From Asterella californica (lineage: Eukaryota; Streptophyta; Marchantiopsida; Marchantiales; Aytoniaceae): a stretch of 64,000 nt of DNA. This document shows, in pieces, positions 20,938-33,599 of this stretch. Position 1 is the first letter of the stretch, and every line of letters starts with the position of its first letter. The position numbers were made by a program, and so were the translations under genes. The stretch lies in the NCBI GenBank assembly GCA_036924285.1, contig JAYKYS010000014.1, positions 8,432,001 to 8,496,000 of the forward strand, given 5' to 3'. Below the pieces are notes generated by a model, which was not told the origin of the DNA, ran no database searches, and was given only the letters and a program-made list of their open reading frames with translations.

Positions 20938-22440
20938 TTACTTGCTGACGGGGTATTCAGGGCTTCGTTATATCAAAGACGCAAGGGGTCTGCTTCTTAT
21001 TATTCAAGGAATTCAGGAGAGAACTGTACGTACAGAGACTGTTGCAAGGGGGGTGTTTAAGGGGCTAGCTTGCGTCTGCGACCTGTCAACGGACGGTTCG
21101 GGAGATTTAGGAGTCCAATGCAAGTGCAAGGCGTCGTTGGGTTCAGATCTGTTCAAACGGTTTGTGAAGAGACGGATCGCGGAGTGCGTACTGAGGGAAA
21201 TTGAGACGCAGGAAGCAGATTTGAGGTTTTCAGTTACCTGTGAAGGAGAGTTGGACCGTTCGGGCCGTTCCGGAGTCCAAACTTGTAGTCCTTGGATCCA
21301 ATGGGATCAGAACACTGAGTTCTACAGGAAATTGAAAACGATACCAGTTTTCATCGGGCGGTTGGGAAGTTCTGAGTGAAATTGGCTCGCAGAGAAGCGC
21401 TTACATCAGATTTTCGTTCACCTGCGACCTGAGGTTGGGCTGTTCTTCGCTATCGGTGAGCCAAGCTCTTCGTTCTTGGTGCCTACGCGATCAGGGAGTC
21501 TTCATCTACTCATAGGAGAAGACCGTGTGTGAATTGGATTGTTGGTTTGAGTGTGGTGAGCAAGTTTCAGCCGCGGGGAGCTGATTTACGTCAGTTTTTT
21601 GCAACCTGCGGCCAAATTTCTCGAGTGGTTTTGCAAGGGGAACTCCAAACGACTTGTTTGGAGTCTCGTTGGGTTCAGGGTAGCTAGATCTATCTGTCAG
21701 CGAAGACGGATATCAGTTTGGACGATCCGTTTGTGCGGTGTGAGCGGTTTTAAGCCACAGGGAGGAGTTTTTGGAAGTTCGGTCACCTGCGACCGAAAAT
21801 CGGTGATATCTCGGCTGTTGGGAGTCGGATCTGAAGGTTTCTTGGATTAACGGAGTCAGCGGAGGAGACCCTATCGACATCTGAAGTCCGTTCAGCGAAA
21901 AGAGGAAGTCCACAGATAGGTCTTTTTCGGTTTCTTCGCTACGGGTTTTGCTCTTTTGAGTTCGTTAGAATTCTGGTTGGTTGTATACAGCTTGTGGTAG
22001 CTAGCTTTAGCTAAGAGCTTATACATGGATGTGGTTTGGACTTGGGTTTGGATCTTGTGATATTGTTGTGGCTCTGTTTGTTAGCAAAGAGAAGTTTCTC
22101 TTGCTTTGAGCTACGCTTCGGTGGTTTTGGGTCGGGGTTGTGATTCAAGGGTTTGTTTTAGGGCTTCTGAAGTAGGTTACGGACCGCTCAGGTCTGATTA
22201 TCAGTTCTTTACTGTTAGGAGAAAGAAACGACAGTGTACATACATTTGAGAGTGTATATATTGCAGCATTCGTTTTCGTGGTTGTTTTTCTCTGTCTTGT
22301 CTCTGTTTCAACACACAATATCTCCACAACCAGGAACCTGTGTGTCGTGTTGTGGTTCGGCTCTTGTGTGAAATTCTCGTGGAACGTAGGTTGTGTTTCT
22401 TTTCTGTGTTTCGTGAACCGTATCGCGTAACTCGCCGAAC
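20938..22440. mobile_element. 3' LTR-like region of the gag-only element
   Basis: Non-coding region with several copies of a tcacctgcgacc-type phrase (about 21231, 21418 and 21784), suggesting internal degenerate repeats. It includes the 3' copy of the LTR repeat at 22067-22335. No gene is visible. Confidence 0.45.
22067..22335 (+). repeat. LTR-derived repeat, 3' copy
   Basis: Partner of 17758-17936, with an additional roughly 95-base segment in the middle. The substitutions and the insertion relative to the 5' copy indicate an old insertion. Confidence 0.75.
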
Positions 22441-24700
22441 GGTGTGATGAGTGCCACGTTTGTGATTATCTATTTAAGTGATCGCACGATAGAAGAACGT
22501 GCCAAGTCATCGATCTGTGCGCGTTCACTTCAGTGGTCCTTGTCGCCGCATTTGTGTATAAAATGGTGGGTCGAAGGTTCATACGGCATTCTCTCTCAAC
22601 GGGTGATTCGTGAGGATTCTCGGTGGTCTGCATGGAGGAGTGAAGAACTGCAGGAGTGGTGGTTATGGACGGAGGTTTGTTACCGGCTCCGGATCTTGCT
22701 TTCCCGAATCTGTTTCACATCAAGCTTCACTCCATCCACCGTGATCACTTTCAACAGTGGTTAGTTGCGTATTTTGACAATGAATTCATGGGAAGTGTGA
22801 TGGAGTTACAGCTTCCTGTGATCTTTCCGATCGTAACATACGGAGAGGAACGATGGATCTCAACTATCCATCGAATATTCCTTTCAACCTTTGGATCGAT
22901 ATCAAAGATCAATCATGGGGCTTGGATCGTGAGAAATTTTGGGCAAGAATATTTCAACCGCGTGATAGCTTCGCCGTTTCCTTTTGTCGTACCTTTTATT
23001 GTAGAACGTTTCCAGGTTGTAATATTGACGTTGTATTAGTCTGCGATTCAATCGTTTCCATTCTGGTTGAACGCTTCTATGTAGTTACGGACCGCGAAGA
23101 ATCCATTGACATATCTGAAGGATTTTCTGAGGTCTTAGAGTCTCGTTGATGTCTTGTGTCTCCTTGGATAGTAAAAATTTGTTCTAGGGAAAAAAGTTAA
23201 ATGGAGAAAAGACAAAAGTAAAGATCTTTTTGCTCTTATTGGTCCATTTTTGGACAAGTGGTGTTTTAGCTGATCCTCGCGACTTTTCTGTGGTTTCTGG
23301 AGGCTTCGGAGGTCTATTTGCAAAACGAAGGGTATGGTTGGAGAGCTCTCGACCGGGGCTACAATCTGGGCTGAAGAATTTGTCGATTTGATGGAAGGAC
23401 GAGCGTGTTATGATCGATTGAGTGGAGGGGGTGCAATTCGTACCTACCGCTACGTTTCTGGTTGTTCCGAGAGACTCGCGAGGAGTTTTAAGGAGCTGTC
23501 TGTTGGGTTGGAGAGCTGACAACGTGCTAGTCGTTTTGAGATCAATTTCATCAGGTTCTTGATCGATTTGGATTCTGAACCGACCGATTGAAGTTGAGAA
23601 GTGCAGACGTGACAAGGCGGGAACAACGAACTGTGATATTCATGGATAGTTTGCTATTGCTTAAGTTTTGAGTCGAATTTCTGAGTGAAACTTTCCAGGA
23701 TTGAAGCATGTCTTATCAGTAAGATACTTGAGAAGTTTCATCTCAAATGGTCGAGTAGTTTGTTCAGAATCTTGGATCAAATGTACCTGGGTCTGTAAAG
23801 CTCTTAAGTTAGCACAGATTACGCTTTGATCCATATCTAAGAATTGGTTTAAGATTTTGACTTGAAAATTGTTCAGGGTAGGAGTGAAGGGTCCAATCAA
23901 GCTTCTTGTGAAGTTTGATCATCATTGGTCAACTGGTTTGAGAGGACTAAGGTCTCAAAGTTCGAAGATACTTCTGTTATTAACAATTTCAAGTTTTTCG
24001 GTATCATCTATTGTCATTTTGATCATTTTCGAGCAATTTGGAGAGGAGTTTGTTGCTGAAACTGCCATGCCTGCATACAACTCGACAATGGAGGGTGTGG
24101 GGCTGATTTCAGCTCTTGGTGATGAAGGAGAACGGAGTCGCGATGAGTCATAAGTCGCTATTTGGATTTTTGAGCTGCCGAGCTGTCAGATACTACAGCC
24201 GTTGGTGCTATGTTGAGATCTGAGTAGTGCTTTGAAGCATGCATGCTTTACCTTGCTGGAATGCTTGGTAGACCAGGGTGTACAACAAGTTGTATCGATA
24301 CTCTATCAAGTTGATTGAGTGATCTTATAACATCTTCTGGTTGTACTATGAAGTTGTGATAGTTGGATTGATGGGCAGTTAGCGTCGCTGGGGAGCTATT
24401 CAGAAGTCATGCTTCCAGTGATATAGAGGAATAACTTCAGTTAGATAGTACAGAGCTGAGTATTTTTAGTTAAAGTACAAAAAATCTATTTTTAATACAA
24501 GTTTATGCAACCTATACGTAACCTTGGATCGTAGCAAGCTTTAAACTTGAGCCGAGCGGATACAAGGTCACTCGGGCTAGAAGAGTAGATAGTGAAACAT
24601 TTGAGTAAAAACATCCAGATCTAGATCCAACCTTGTCAATCCACATATCTCTGCATAGTCATATACCTAGTGTATTCTTAGACAGAAAAACACGTTATAC
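22441..24700. other. Unassigned sequence without a recognised gene
   Basis: Several short open frames overlap on both strands (for example 22444-22764, 22656-23039 and 23869-24153) but none shows a known motif or a second copy. The composition is similar to the neighbouring LTR-derived DNA. Probably decayed retroelement sequence. Confidence 0.4.
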
Positions 24701-24753
24701 AATAACGGCTCATCCTTGCCATCTCAGCGTAATATAACCTACATGTACATCAA

Positions 24754-25797
24754 ATGGATGTTAAAACTGCGTTTCTGAATGGAACACTTAACGAGGAAAT
24801 ATACATGAGTGTTCCGGAAGGCGTGACTACAGCAAGGCGCAGTCAAGTATGCAGATTGCTTAAGACTCTCTACGGTCTTAAGCAATCATCAAGAGAATGG
24901 TACTTGATCATCGATAACTTCTTGCTTTTCTCTTGGATTTGTTAAGTCCGGTGCAGACGGAAATGTTTACTACTTGCACCAGAAATAGCACTTCGTCATC
25001 CTTGCCCTCTACCTGGATGACACCGTGATTGCCAGCAACAGTGAGGCTCTACTGTCTCACGGAAAAAGGAAACTGAGCTCACGGTTCAAAATGACTGACA
25101 TCGGTCCAGTCCATCATTGCCTTAGCATTGAGATTAATCGTGATCCATCCTCTGGCACTATCAGACTTAGTCAAACTTTGTATTTGACATAGAAACTATT
25201 TCAGTTTGGCTTACAAGACTGCAAACCTGTAAGCACCCCTCTAGTTACAGGTGAGAAACTTTCCTCGGATGACTCTCCTGTCACTGAGGATGAAAAGAAG
25301 CTATGTAATAGTTATCCTTACTAGAGTGCAGCTGGCTCTATTAATTGGGCCGCAGTATGCACTCGTCCTGATTTGTCTTACCCCATTAGTGTATTCTCCC
25401 AGTTCATGAATAGTCTTGGACCTAAGCACATTGCATGAAGCAGATTTTTTGTTACATCAAGAGAACTTTAAATTTATACCTTGAGTATGCTCACTCACCC
25501 CAGCCCTACTCTCTGTTCGGTTACACCGATGTTGACTGGGGAGGACATGCGAAGACAAGACGATCCACATCAGGACATTGCTTCATCTACTCTGGAGGAG
25601 CCATCAGCTGGTCCTCTAAGAGACAGAAGTCAGTAGCCCTGTCAAGTACAGAGGCAGAATATGTAGCTCTTAGCACGAGCTGTTCAGAGACAATCTGGTT
25701 ACGTCAGCTCCTGATTGACATCAGATTGCATGCCTCACTTCGCGAAGAAACACATCGATCCGATGCACAAAATGTATTTAAAGAATCAAACTTTTGA
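24754..25797 (+). pseudogene. Degenerate Ty1/copia reverse transcriptase-RNase H
   Basis: Starts with the copia RT motif QMDVKTAFLNG (the phrase begins just before 24754), then EEIYMSVPEG and LLKTLYGLKQ. Further on, in other frames, come the catalytic LYLDDTVIAS (about 25010-25035) and the RNase H region with SGHCFIYSGGAISW and SSTEAEYVALS (25580-25680). Frameshifts and stops lie near 24944, 25190 and 25320. The N-terminal third of RT is missing. It could be the lost half of the copia at 12759-15584, about 9 kb away, but it is far more decayed, so it more likely belongs to another, older element. Confidence 0.9.
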
Positions 25798-25814
25798 CAT
25801 CCGTGCATTGTCAT

Positions 25815-27290
25815 GTCATGGAAATCTCACCCACTTGCTAACCTGACTCAGTTGAGAAGCTTCCTAGACAACGTAAGATACTACAGGAGGTTTATTGACA
25901 GGTATGCAGAGGTAGCAGGAAGACTTACCAAGTTGTTGAAGAAGGATGAACCTTACATTTGGTCTTCTGAGCAGCAGGAAGCATTCGAAGAAATGAAGAG
26001 ACTTTTGTCCGAATCCCCTGTCTTGAGACCACCTGATTGGGAGAGAGTCTTCCACATTTATGTGGATGTTTCTGCTTTCGCCATAGGGGTGGTATTGAGT
26101 CAGAAAGATGAGAAGAAGAAGGATTATCCCATCTACTATGCGGGAAGACAACTCAGGGATGCAGAGAAGAAGTACTCTACAACTGAAAGGGAGTGTCTTA
26201 GCATGATTTAATCTTGTAGGAAGTTTAGACACTATCTTCTAGCCAATACGTTTGTCTTCTATGTGGATCATTTTTCTTTGAAACATCTCGTGAAGAAAGC
26301 AGATTTGTCTGGTAGAATAGCTAAGTGGATTCTTCTACTCCAGGAATTTACTTACACCGTTGAGTACAGGCCTGGAAGACAGCATGTTAATGCTGACTAC
26401 CTATCCAGATTGGAGACGGAATGACGAGAAGATGAAGTGGAAGACGAGTTCTCTGACGAGAAACTGTTTTCAGTTTTCGCAGAGACACTTTCATCTGAGG
26501 GGGGGCGTACTGCCTGCTTCCCAGAAGACGAGACTAGGTTTCTGACCCAGTCTTTGCAACTTCCACAGAAGAATCAATCTTCAAGGACTTGAAGAAATTC
26601 TTGAAAGACCAACAGTATCTCGAGGGATGGGATGCGGAGCAGAAGGCTGTCTTCTTACACAAGGCGGGTCCTTATGCCATCTTCCAGGGTATCCTCTTTA
26701 GGAAGGGACATGACAAGAAGCTAAGGCGATGTCTTGAACCTTCAAAGATTAAGCCAGTGATCACAGGTCTTCACTTCGAAGATGTTGAGGGTCACTAGGG
26801 GCTGAAGATCACAGTGAAGAAGATGTTGGACGCCGGTTACTGATGGCCGACCATGTACAGAGACACTTTTCAGAAGATCAGGAAATGTGATGCATGCCAG
26901 AAGGTGGGAAGACCGACAGCTACTACTAGGTGGCCTCTTACTCCTATTCTTCCGCTTGCTCCTTTTGAAAAGCGGGAAATCGACTTTGTATCGCCCTGGT
27001 GGCTAGAAGAACACGAGCACGATATATTTTGATAGCTATCGACTATGCTACCAAGATGGTGGAGGACGAAGCCACAAGGAAAAATGACGCCGCAGTGGTA
27101 GCCAAGTTCCTCTAGCACAACATTATCACTCGATACGGATGTCTGCTGGAATTGATATCAGATAGGAGTACTCATTTTTTAAATGAGACTATTTCTCTCC
27201 TAACCTAGTACTTCAGGATAAAGCATCGGAAGACGACGCCGTACAACCCGAAAGCTAACGGATTGACAGAGAAGTCGAATGGTCTTCTAT
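25815..27290 (+). pseudogene. Degenerate Ty3/gypsy RT-RNase H-integrase
   Basis: Begins abruptly after the copia RNase H. LRSFLDNVRYYRRFI and AFEEMKRLLSESPVL (25840-26020) are the RT connection of gypsy elements. FAIGVVLSQKDE and YSTTERECL (26075-26205) are RNase H, and VNADYLSRL (about 26389-26415) is its end. 26589-26900 holds the H2C2 zinc-binding region (CDACQK near 26890), followed by decayed integrase (FEKREIDFVSPW near 26970) with many stops. The finger/palm part of RT, protease and gag are absent. Confidence 0.9.
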
Positions 27291-27299
27291 GTAATTCAT

Positions 27300-29258
27300 G
27301 AATTTTTGAAATTTTTAAGATTAATAACTTGTTTGTATAACTAAAGTAGCTTTGTTACTTAAGATTACGGCTTCCTTAGAAGGAAGATGATCTTACGATC
27401 CTTTTTCGTAATAAGAAGTTAACTTCTTCGGAAGACGATCGTCTTCCGAGAAGCGTCTTCTCGGTTGTGTCTTCCGAAGACGGAAGACGGCGGAAGACAG
27501 AAGACACGTATCTTCCGGAAGACGGCAACCGTGGAAGCCTAACCACGCATTTCCAAGTAAAGAAGTAGGTGTACCCACCAGGTAACACCGAGGTGGTGGG
27601 TAGGTCAAGTAGGTCATCTAGGTTGAGAACTCCTAAACTGCACGAGAAGATGCGAAGGAAGCGCATTAACGCAGAACATTACTCGCTTTCTGCATCGAGG
27701 TTGCTTTGGCCTAGAATATCGAATTGGAGGGTAATCGAGTTGAGTGAAGGCAGCATAGTGAAATTGAGTGGAGCCAGGATCGATTCACAGCTAGGAAGGA
27801 GGCGAGGGCAAATCGCTGATGAGTAGGAAGCACATCGAGCTGAAGGAGTCTTCTGAAGACTCCCGGAAGTAGACATTGAAGGGCAGCTGCGATGGATCAA
27901 AAGAGGAACCTTATTCGATTGAGGAGTGGCACGGCATTGGCAGCAGCAGCAGCTTAGTGGGGTCGCATTGGAGCTGCGGTCGAAGTCGTAAGTGCGCAAA
28001 AGATTGAAGGAAGGCCGGGAAGCAGCAGAAGACTGTAGAGGTTCTTCCCATGTTCTCTTTCCTTCCCCCTGCTTCTCGTCTTTTGTTTGGCATCCTCCGC
28101 GCTTCCCTGGTTGTTTGCAGGCAACTCGATCGATTGATTCCCTCTCCACATTTTTCCTTCTGAGACATTAGGGGGCGGAAGCGCTGTCCAATTTTCGACA
28201 GCCATCTTCTTGCTTCTTCCCGAGTGCAATTCGAGCTTCCCTACCATCCCTCTACTCCCGAAACCTTGAACAGAAGACGCTTCGGAAGATCTGAACATCT
28301 TCGGAAGACGCTTCTAAAACCTGAACATCTTCAGAAGACGCTTCGGAAGCCTGATTGTCTTTGAAAGACGAATGTGTGCAATTCGTATCAAGAGTGGATT
28401 TGCTTTGCTTTGGTGTTAAGAGAGAATTGGTACGAATCCCGAGTGGCTTGGTGAGTTGTTTGTTATTTCGAGAAGTTGGAAGTTGGGAACTAGGCTTGTG
28501 CGTCCCGATCTTCCAAGCTTCTCAAATCCACATCTTCCTAGAGAGACTAGAGGACTGGAAGGCTGGCAGAATGCGCGAGAAGACGTGAGAGTTTTTTACG
28601 GGTCTCTTCTGTCCGACCCATAGTAGCCTATCCTTTCTTCTTCCCGAACTTAGAAGAGAGTTGTGAGAAGTCTTGCTGGCAGAATCTAGAGAGAATGGTC
28701 GAGGGTCATGTCTTCCCATCATGCGGCAAGCTTCTTTTGAGTGCGTATGAGAGGTGAGAAGTCAGAAGAACGAAGTACGAATGTCTTGAGTCTGTTGTGA
28801 GGATAGATTGCGTGTAGGAAGCAGAAGACATGTGAGATCAGTGAAGGGAAGCCTGGCTTCGGGAGGTCTTCCGAGAACGATATTGAATCGGAAGCTGTCC
28901 CGGGAGTCTTCCCAGAGGCCACTGTCACCGCAAGAGCCCACAATCAACTTCTGAATCTGTTACACACTCTACTTCTCGCATATCTTGTATCTTATGTTAG
29001 GAAGTAGGATGGAATGCAAGGTGGGTTGTCTTCTTAGTAATCCATGCGGGGCCTTGCTTCGTTAAGATTGTTTAGATATAGCTCGGAAGACGAGAGCTAT
29101 TTAGGAAGCACGATTAGAATCCCGGAAGACGGAGTAGCTGTCTTTTGGAATACTAGATTTGTCTTCTGAGAGTGGAAGCTAGACTGTGAGGACTTGAGAA
29201 GGACTGAGCCTTCGGCTCACAATAAGTACGTGTGGCTTAGTGCAACAGAGTTTCAAGT
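27300..29258. other. GAAGAC-rich non-coding leader of a retroelement
   Basis: No convincing gene. The hexamer gaagac or its complement gtcttc is strikingly frequent: nine occurrences in about 95 bases at 27437-27530, and it recurs throughout to about 32920. Short open frames here are artefacts of this composition. It precedes a gag-like frame and is probably the LTR/leader of that element. Confidence 0.5.
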
Positions 29259-31242
29259 ATGTCGATGCATCCTCGAGGGTTGGTGTTACCGGTAGCAGAA
29301 CTGACCGAGGCCAAACCCTTCCTTGAGGAGTTGGATCTCGACTTCTTCTTGAGGGGTTGGAACCTCGCCGACCAGGGTCTTCTGGAGGAGGTTTGGGCAG
29401 CATTACCGCCTCGCAACCGTGTACCTACGAAGGCAGAAGTAGCTCGAGGAAGACCATCTTCCTGGACTAAAGATTGGTGGCGCAGGGCCTTTCACAGGCC
29501 AGAATCTGAGAACCGAGGTTATTGGCTCGTGAAGAAGATCTTACCCAGGATCTCGAGTGAGTGGCATGTGTCTGGAAGCACAACTTGCCTCTTCCTGGAG
29601 GACAGGCAGGGAAGAAACAGCTGGAAGGTTGAATCTTACAGAGAACCGCAGAAGCGTCTTTTGACGAAGCTGTTCCTTCACCTCTTTCCTAAGGGAAGGC
29701 GCAAAAGACGAGGTACCTTGGAAATCAAGACGTGGAGTTCCTGGAAGCACTGTGCGCGAGAGAGAATGTCAACTAGGATGCGTTCTTCCACGCTTATGTG
29801 CAGGCAGAGCTGGTGTACTTAGGTACCCCGGCAGGAGGACATCTTACTCCGTTCTTCTGTAGCTTGTACGTGGCCAAGGGAGATCTCACGGAAGATCAGT
29901 TGGCAAGATATGGACCAACAGGGCAGCATGAGGCGAAGGAAGAGACCTCGAAAGAAGACGACCAAGCAGCAGCAATGACTCCCCCTCCCACTCTGATGTC
30001 ACAGATGAGACCCGATACTCATCAGAAGACGTTTCTGGTGAGAAAAGACGATTCCAATGGATCGGAAGACACGACACCACCAAGGAAGATGGGTCCTAGG
30101 AACGTGCCTAAGAAGACCACCTCTTTCCCGATCATTCACTCTGGATCGGAGTCCGACTCACCGGATGAACCCTTGGGTACCCCAGCTGCGCAGAAGATCG
30201 CTTCTGCAACACCAGGGAGTCTTCCGAAGACTCCAGAAGACGAAAGATGGATGGATACTCCTACTGCGATGCGAGGAAGCGCAGTAAAGAGGACCGCTTC
30301 TACCATGGGGAGAGATCTTCCACCTCGGAAGATGAGAAGAGTAACTTCTTTCCGTGCGCAGAAACTGAAGACCATAGTGGTGGAAGAGGCATCCTTTCCT
30401 CTGGAAGACAAGGTCGACACCTCCGATCGGATTGTAGAGATGAACCTGTCTTCCGCAGGAAGAAGACTGGAAGAGTTCAGTGCCTTCTTCCACTCAGAGA
30501 TCCAGCAAGCTATGGAGTTTATCGAGAAGAGAGCGAAGGCTTAGGAGAAGCCACTACAGCCTAGATTCGGTCTGCGCACCTTGATGCGGCAAGAAGAAGG
30601 CCAGAAGAAGGTAGAAGCGCTGGAAGCCAACCTCCGCACCACGGAGAAGCTCGCAGCGAAGTACAAGACGGAAGCAGCCGCTTCTGCCAAGGAGCTAACG
30701 CGACTGAAGAAGAGGACCAGGAGTTGCAAGCGCGTTTACAGCAGCATGACCAGGAGGTTCTGCGAGTGCGGGATAAGATCACCGCCCTTGCAGAGGAGAA
30801 GACGACATGGAAGACATTGCGGGAAGCCGCAGAAGTGCAGACTGCAGCCGAGAAGACGCAACGAGAAGCAGCGGAAGCTCGTGCGCAAGGGATGCTAGCT
30901 TAGGCGGTGGAAGCGCTTCGGAAGAAGTTTAACTTCACCGTGGGTAGGAAGCTTCTTACCTTAGCTAGAGAATGGAACGACGAGTCCAGAGCGATGTTGA
31001 TAGAGTGCAAGGAGAGCATGTTCAAGTACTTGGATTGGCAGATAGAGGGAGTGAAGACACTCTATGGTCTTCTCTTGATTCCGTCATCCGTAACTGCATC
31101 TTCCCAAGCCCCAGCACCATCGACTGGATCCGACTTGGAGAAGGAGGAGTTCGACCTCGCTGTCCACTTGGTAGTGACATCGTTGGAAGCCGAGAAGACC
31201 CCGGAAGAAGCCCCGGAAGACAAGATGTCTTCTGGAAGATAG
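29259..31242 (+). pseudogene. Gag-like/coiled-coil retroelement polyprotein with several lesions
   Basis: Four successive open stretches (29259-29822, 29798-30544, 30581-30898, 30907-31242) read as one ancestral protein. The N-terminal globular region has FLRGWNLADQGLLEEVW and SSWTKDWWRRAF. A frameshift near 29720 and a TAG near 29777 interrupt it before QAELVYLGTPAGGHLTPFF. Then come a Ser/Pro/Lys-rich linker, a Glu/Ala-rich coiled coil (about 30590-30890, with a frameshift near 30715) and VEALRKKFNFTVGRKLL after a TAG at 30900. It resembles the large unclassified proteins of bryophyte LTR elements as I remember them, and has no enzymatic motif. Confidence 0.55.
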
Positions 31243-33100
31243 GAAGAAGAGTTGTCTTCCCATGTATTCCAAGTGGAGGAAGCGACTTCCCCGGACTCCT
31301 ATGAGGTCACCATGGCTCTCAGTGTCGAACTAGTACCTCAGAAAGAGCGAGGAAGCACAAGTCGACCCAGCTTCCTAGAAGACGCTTCCGTCTTTTGAAG
31401 CAAAAGCCGAAGAAGCAGCAGAAGCAGAAGCAGCAGAGCCAGCGATGATTGTTGAGGAGGAAGCCACCTCAGTGACACCCGAGGTAATTGCAGGGCTTCC
31501 TAGCTTATCAGAAGTCGAGCTTGGAGTTCAAGTAGGATCGGAGCGAATGGAGATTGCATCCGATCAATTAGAGTAGGTAGCAAAGCGTAGAAGACAAGTT
31601 GACCTGTCCAAACTTAGTAAGAACCGAACATGTTATCTTAGGAGGTGGCAGTTTAGTGTAATATTAGATAGGTGACCATGTGGCAGAGTAGGAAGCGCAA
31701 GAACAGGAAGAGGAAACCGCTTGCATGTGGAGGGGCAGCAGTAAGATTTCATGCACATTAGACGGAATGTACACACTTGAGAGGCGCACTAAGTACATTA
31801 GTAATTGTTGTGTACTGTGCGCCCACACACTACACCTGATGTTAGAGACATACGAATAGATTGGGATTATACCGGAGGGGTCTGCATGCTCGCTACCAGC
31901 AGTGGTTTGACGATGTAGATGGAGGTAGTGGACAATCTAGGAGCAGGGAACGGCATCCTCGTGTAGTCCTGTTGGCTAGACTGGTGTGTCGAGGAGTAGG
32001 AGCAGGAAGTAGAGGGAGGGAGCTCCCCATTGCCAATGTGACTTCTTCTCGGGGAATGGATTGCTGATTTGAGTGCAGAAGCTTTGTCCGTGTCTTCTGG
32101 GTGGTGGATTTCATTGGATTCTTTTCCGATTGTGCATGGGAAGCGTTCTTCTTGAGTTGCGGTGATTGTCAGCAGTTGTGTAGATTCGCAGCTTGGCTCG
32201 TCCAGTGGAGCACTTCGGATCTACGTACGGAGGGTCTTATGGGTAAGAGATCCCAGAAGACAGAGTAGTCGGAGCAGCGAGAGAAGAAGAAAGAAGCCTT
32301 CTTCTCACAGCAGAAGACGACATCCTCAAGTAGAAGATTGTGCAACTGTACGCACGTTTGTTGTCTTCCTCCCCAAACTATTACAAGTAGGGATGGCTTG
32401 TTAGTCAAGATCCGGACTAGAAGCCTGTTGGAGTCTTAATTTCTTATTCTTATCTTGTTTTTCTCTCGTTTGGATTTTCCCTTCTTCCTCATCTTCCCCA
32501 TCTTCTTACCTTCTCCTAGTGAGCTTCCGAGACTTCTATTGAGCTTCCGTGAAGGTGAATGTCGTTGTAGTGTTGCAGGAAGATCATTTTTGTAGGCAGA
32601 AGCCTGAGAAGGCTACAGGGGGCATACACCCTGTGATTAATCTAACCCGTTGGAATGTGAGAGAGAGAGAGCAAGATGTAACAGCCGTTGCTAGTCGACT
32701 TCTGTGAAGCAGGAGCAGTCTTCTGGAGGTGTGAGAAGCCGAGTTGAACCCCTAGAAGCTGAAAATTGCACGGTACTGAGAAGACCGGAAGAAGTGACCT
32801 GGAAGCAGGAAGTGTCTTCCCGAGCTTCTCTGTGAATAGTTGTGTGATATTTTAGTTAGTAGTTGTTTGTTTAGGTCCAGTGCACCTTTTGGAGAGTCTG
32901 GAAGACGTGTGGTTTTGTGAGAAGACGGGATTTCTAGACAAAACCCGTGTGTTTGTGTGTTTGAACAGATCTGAACTTAGAGCAGCGATACTTGTGCAAA
33001 TCCTCTGTGGGAACGATATCTTGTATACTAAATGGGCAAAAGGAGTAATCTTGCGACACTAGAACAGTGCAAGATCTCGATCCAAATTTTGGATGTTGTG
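31243..33100. other. 3' non-coding part of the GAAGAC-rich element
   Basis: No gene. It keeps the gaagac bias. A run of purines, ctacagggggcata (about 32616-32629), could be the polypurine tract. tctgtgggaacgatatc near 33004 resembles the U5 end of plant LTRs. I could not find a matching 5' LTR by eye. Confidence 0.4.
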
Positions 33101-33212
33101 CACCACCGGTGGTTGTGAAGCGTGACAGACACCGTGTTGTCAGGATGCAAAGTGGTGTTGGGACTACTCGACGTCAAGGAGAAGGCTGCAACCAGACCAC
33201 GATGGAGATGAA

Positions 33213-33539
33213 GTGATTCTCGAGTTTTCATACGGAGACGATCAATACCTTCCTCTTCCACGTGAAGTTGTGGTTGATGTAGACACCGTGTCAAGGACCG
33301 CACGTATGCATAGACCAGGAGATCAGACAACCAGACAGTCACGTCCGAGGGTTGGTTTGACTCGATGTTCTATTTGCAGGCAATATGGTCACAACCGACG
33401 TAGTTGCAACTCTGCGCGTGAGAATGAGATTCAAGGAATAGGAGTGGAAAGTGTTACACAAGATGTATTAGCAGATGTTCCTACCACGAATGTTCATGTT
33501 CATCCTGCCGCGTCTCCTAGGACCATACACACGGCATGA
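33213..33539 (+). pseudogene. Zinc-knuckle fragment, Mutator-like transposase C-terminus
   Basis: A 108-residue open frame containing CSICRQYGHNRRSC (CX2CX4HX4C). The GHNRRxC form is typical of the zinc knuckle at the end of plant Mutator-like (MULE) transposases, less so of retroviral gag. The preceding residues are Arg/Pro-rich as in that tail. No transposase core (DDE, SWIM) is visible nearby, so this is a relic. A gag origin cannot be excluded. Confidence 0.45.
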
Positions 33540-33599
33540 CCTGCAGAATGAGAGGACATATTCACCTCAGATGAGAATTTGTACTCAAATTCATCCGGA

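Noticed and set aside
12759..25797. One complete copia element split by a 9-kb nested insertion
   Set aside because: The 5' half is undamaged but the RT-RNase H part is full of stops and frameshifts and lacks the first third of RT. The difference in decay argues for two elements, though this cannot be proved here.
29886..30493. Several long minus-strand frames across the GAAGAC-rich element
   Set aside because: The repeated gaagac/gtcttc composition keeps stops rare in several frames. The plus-strand protein has the coherent domain order.
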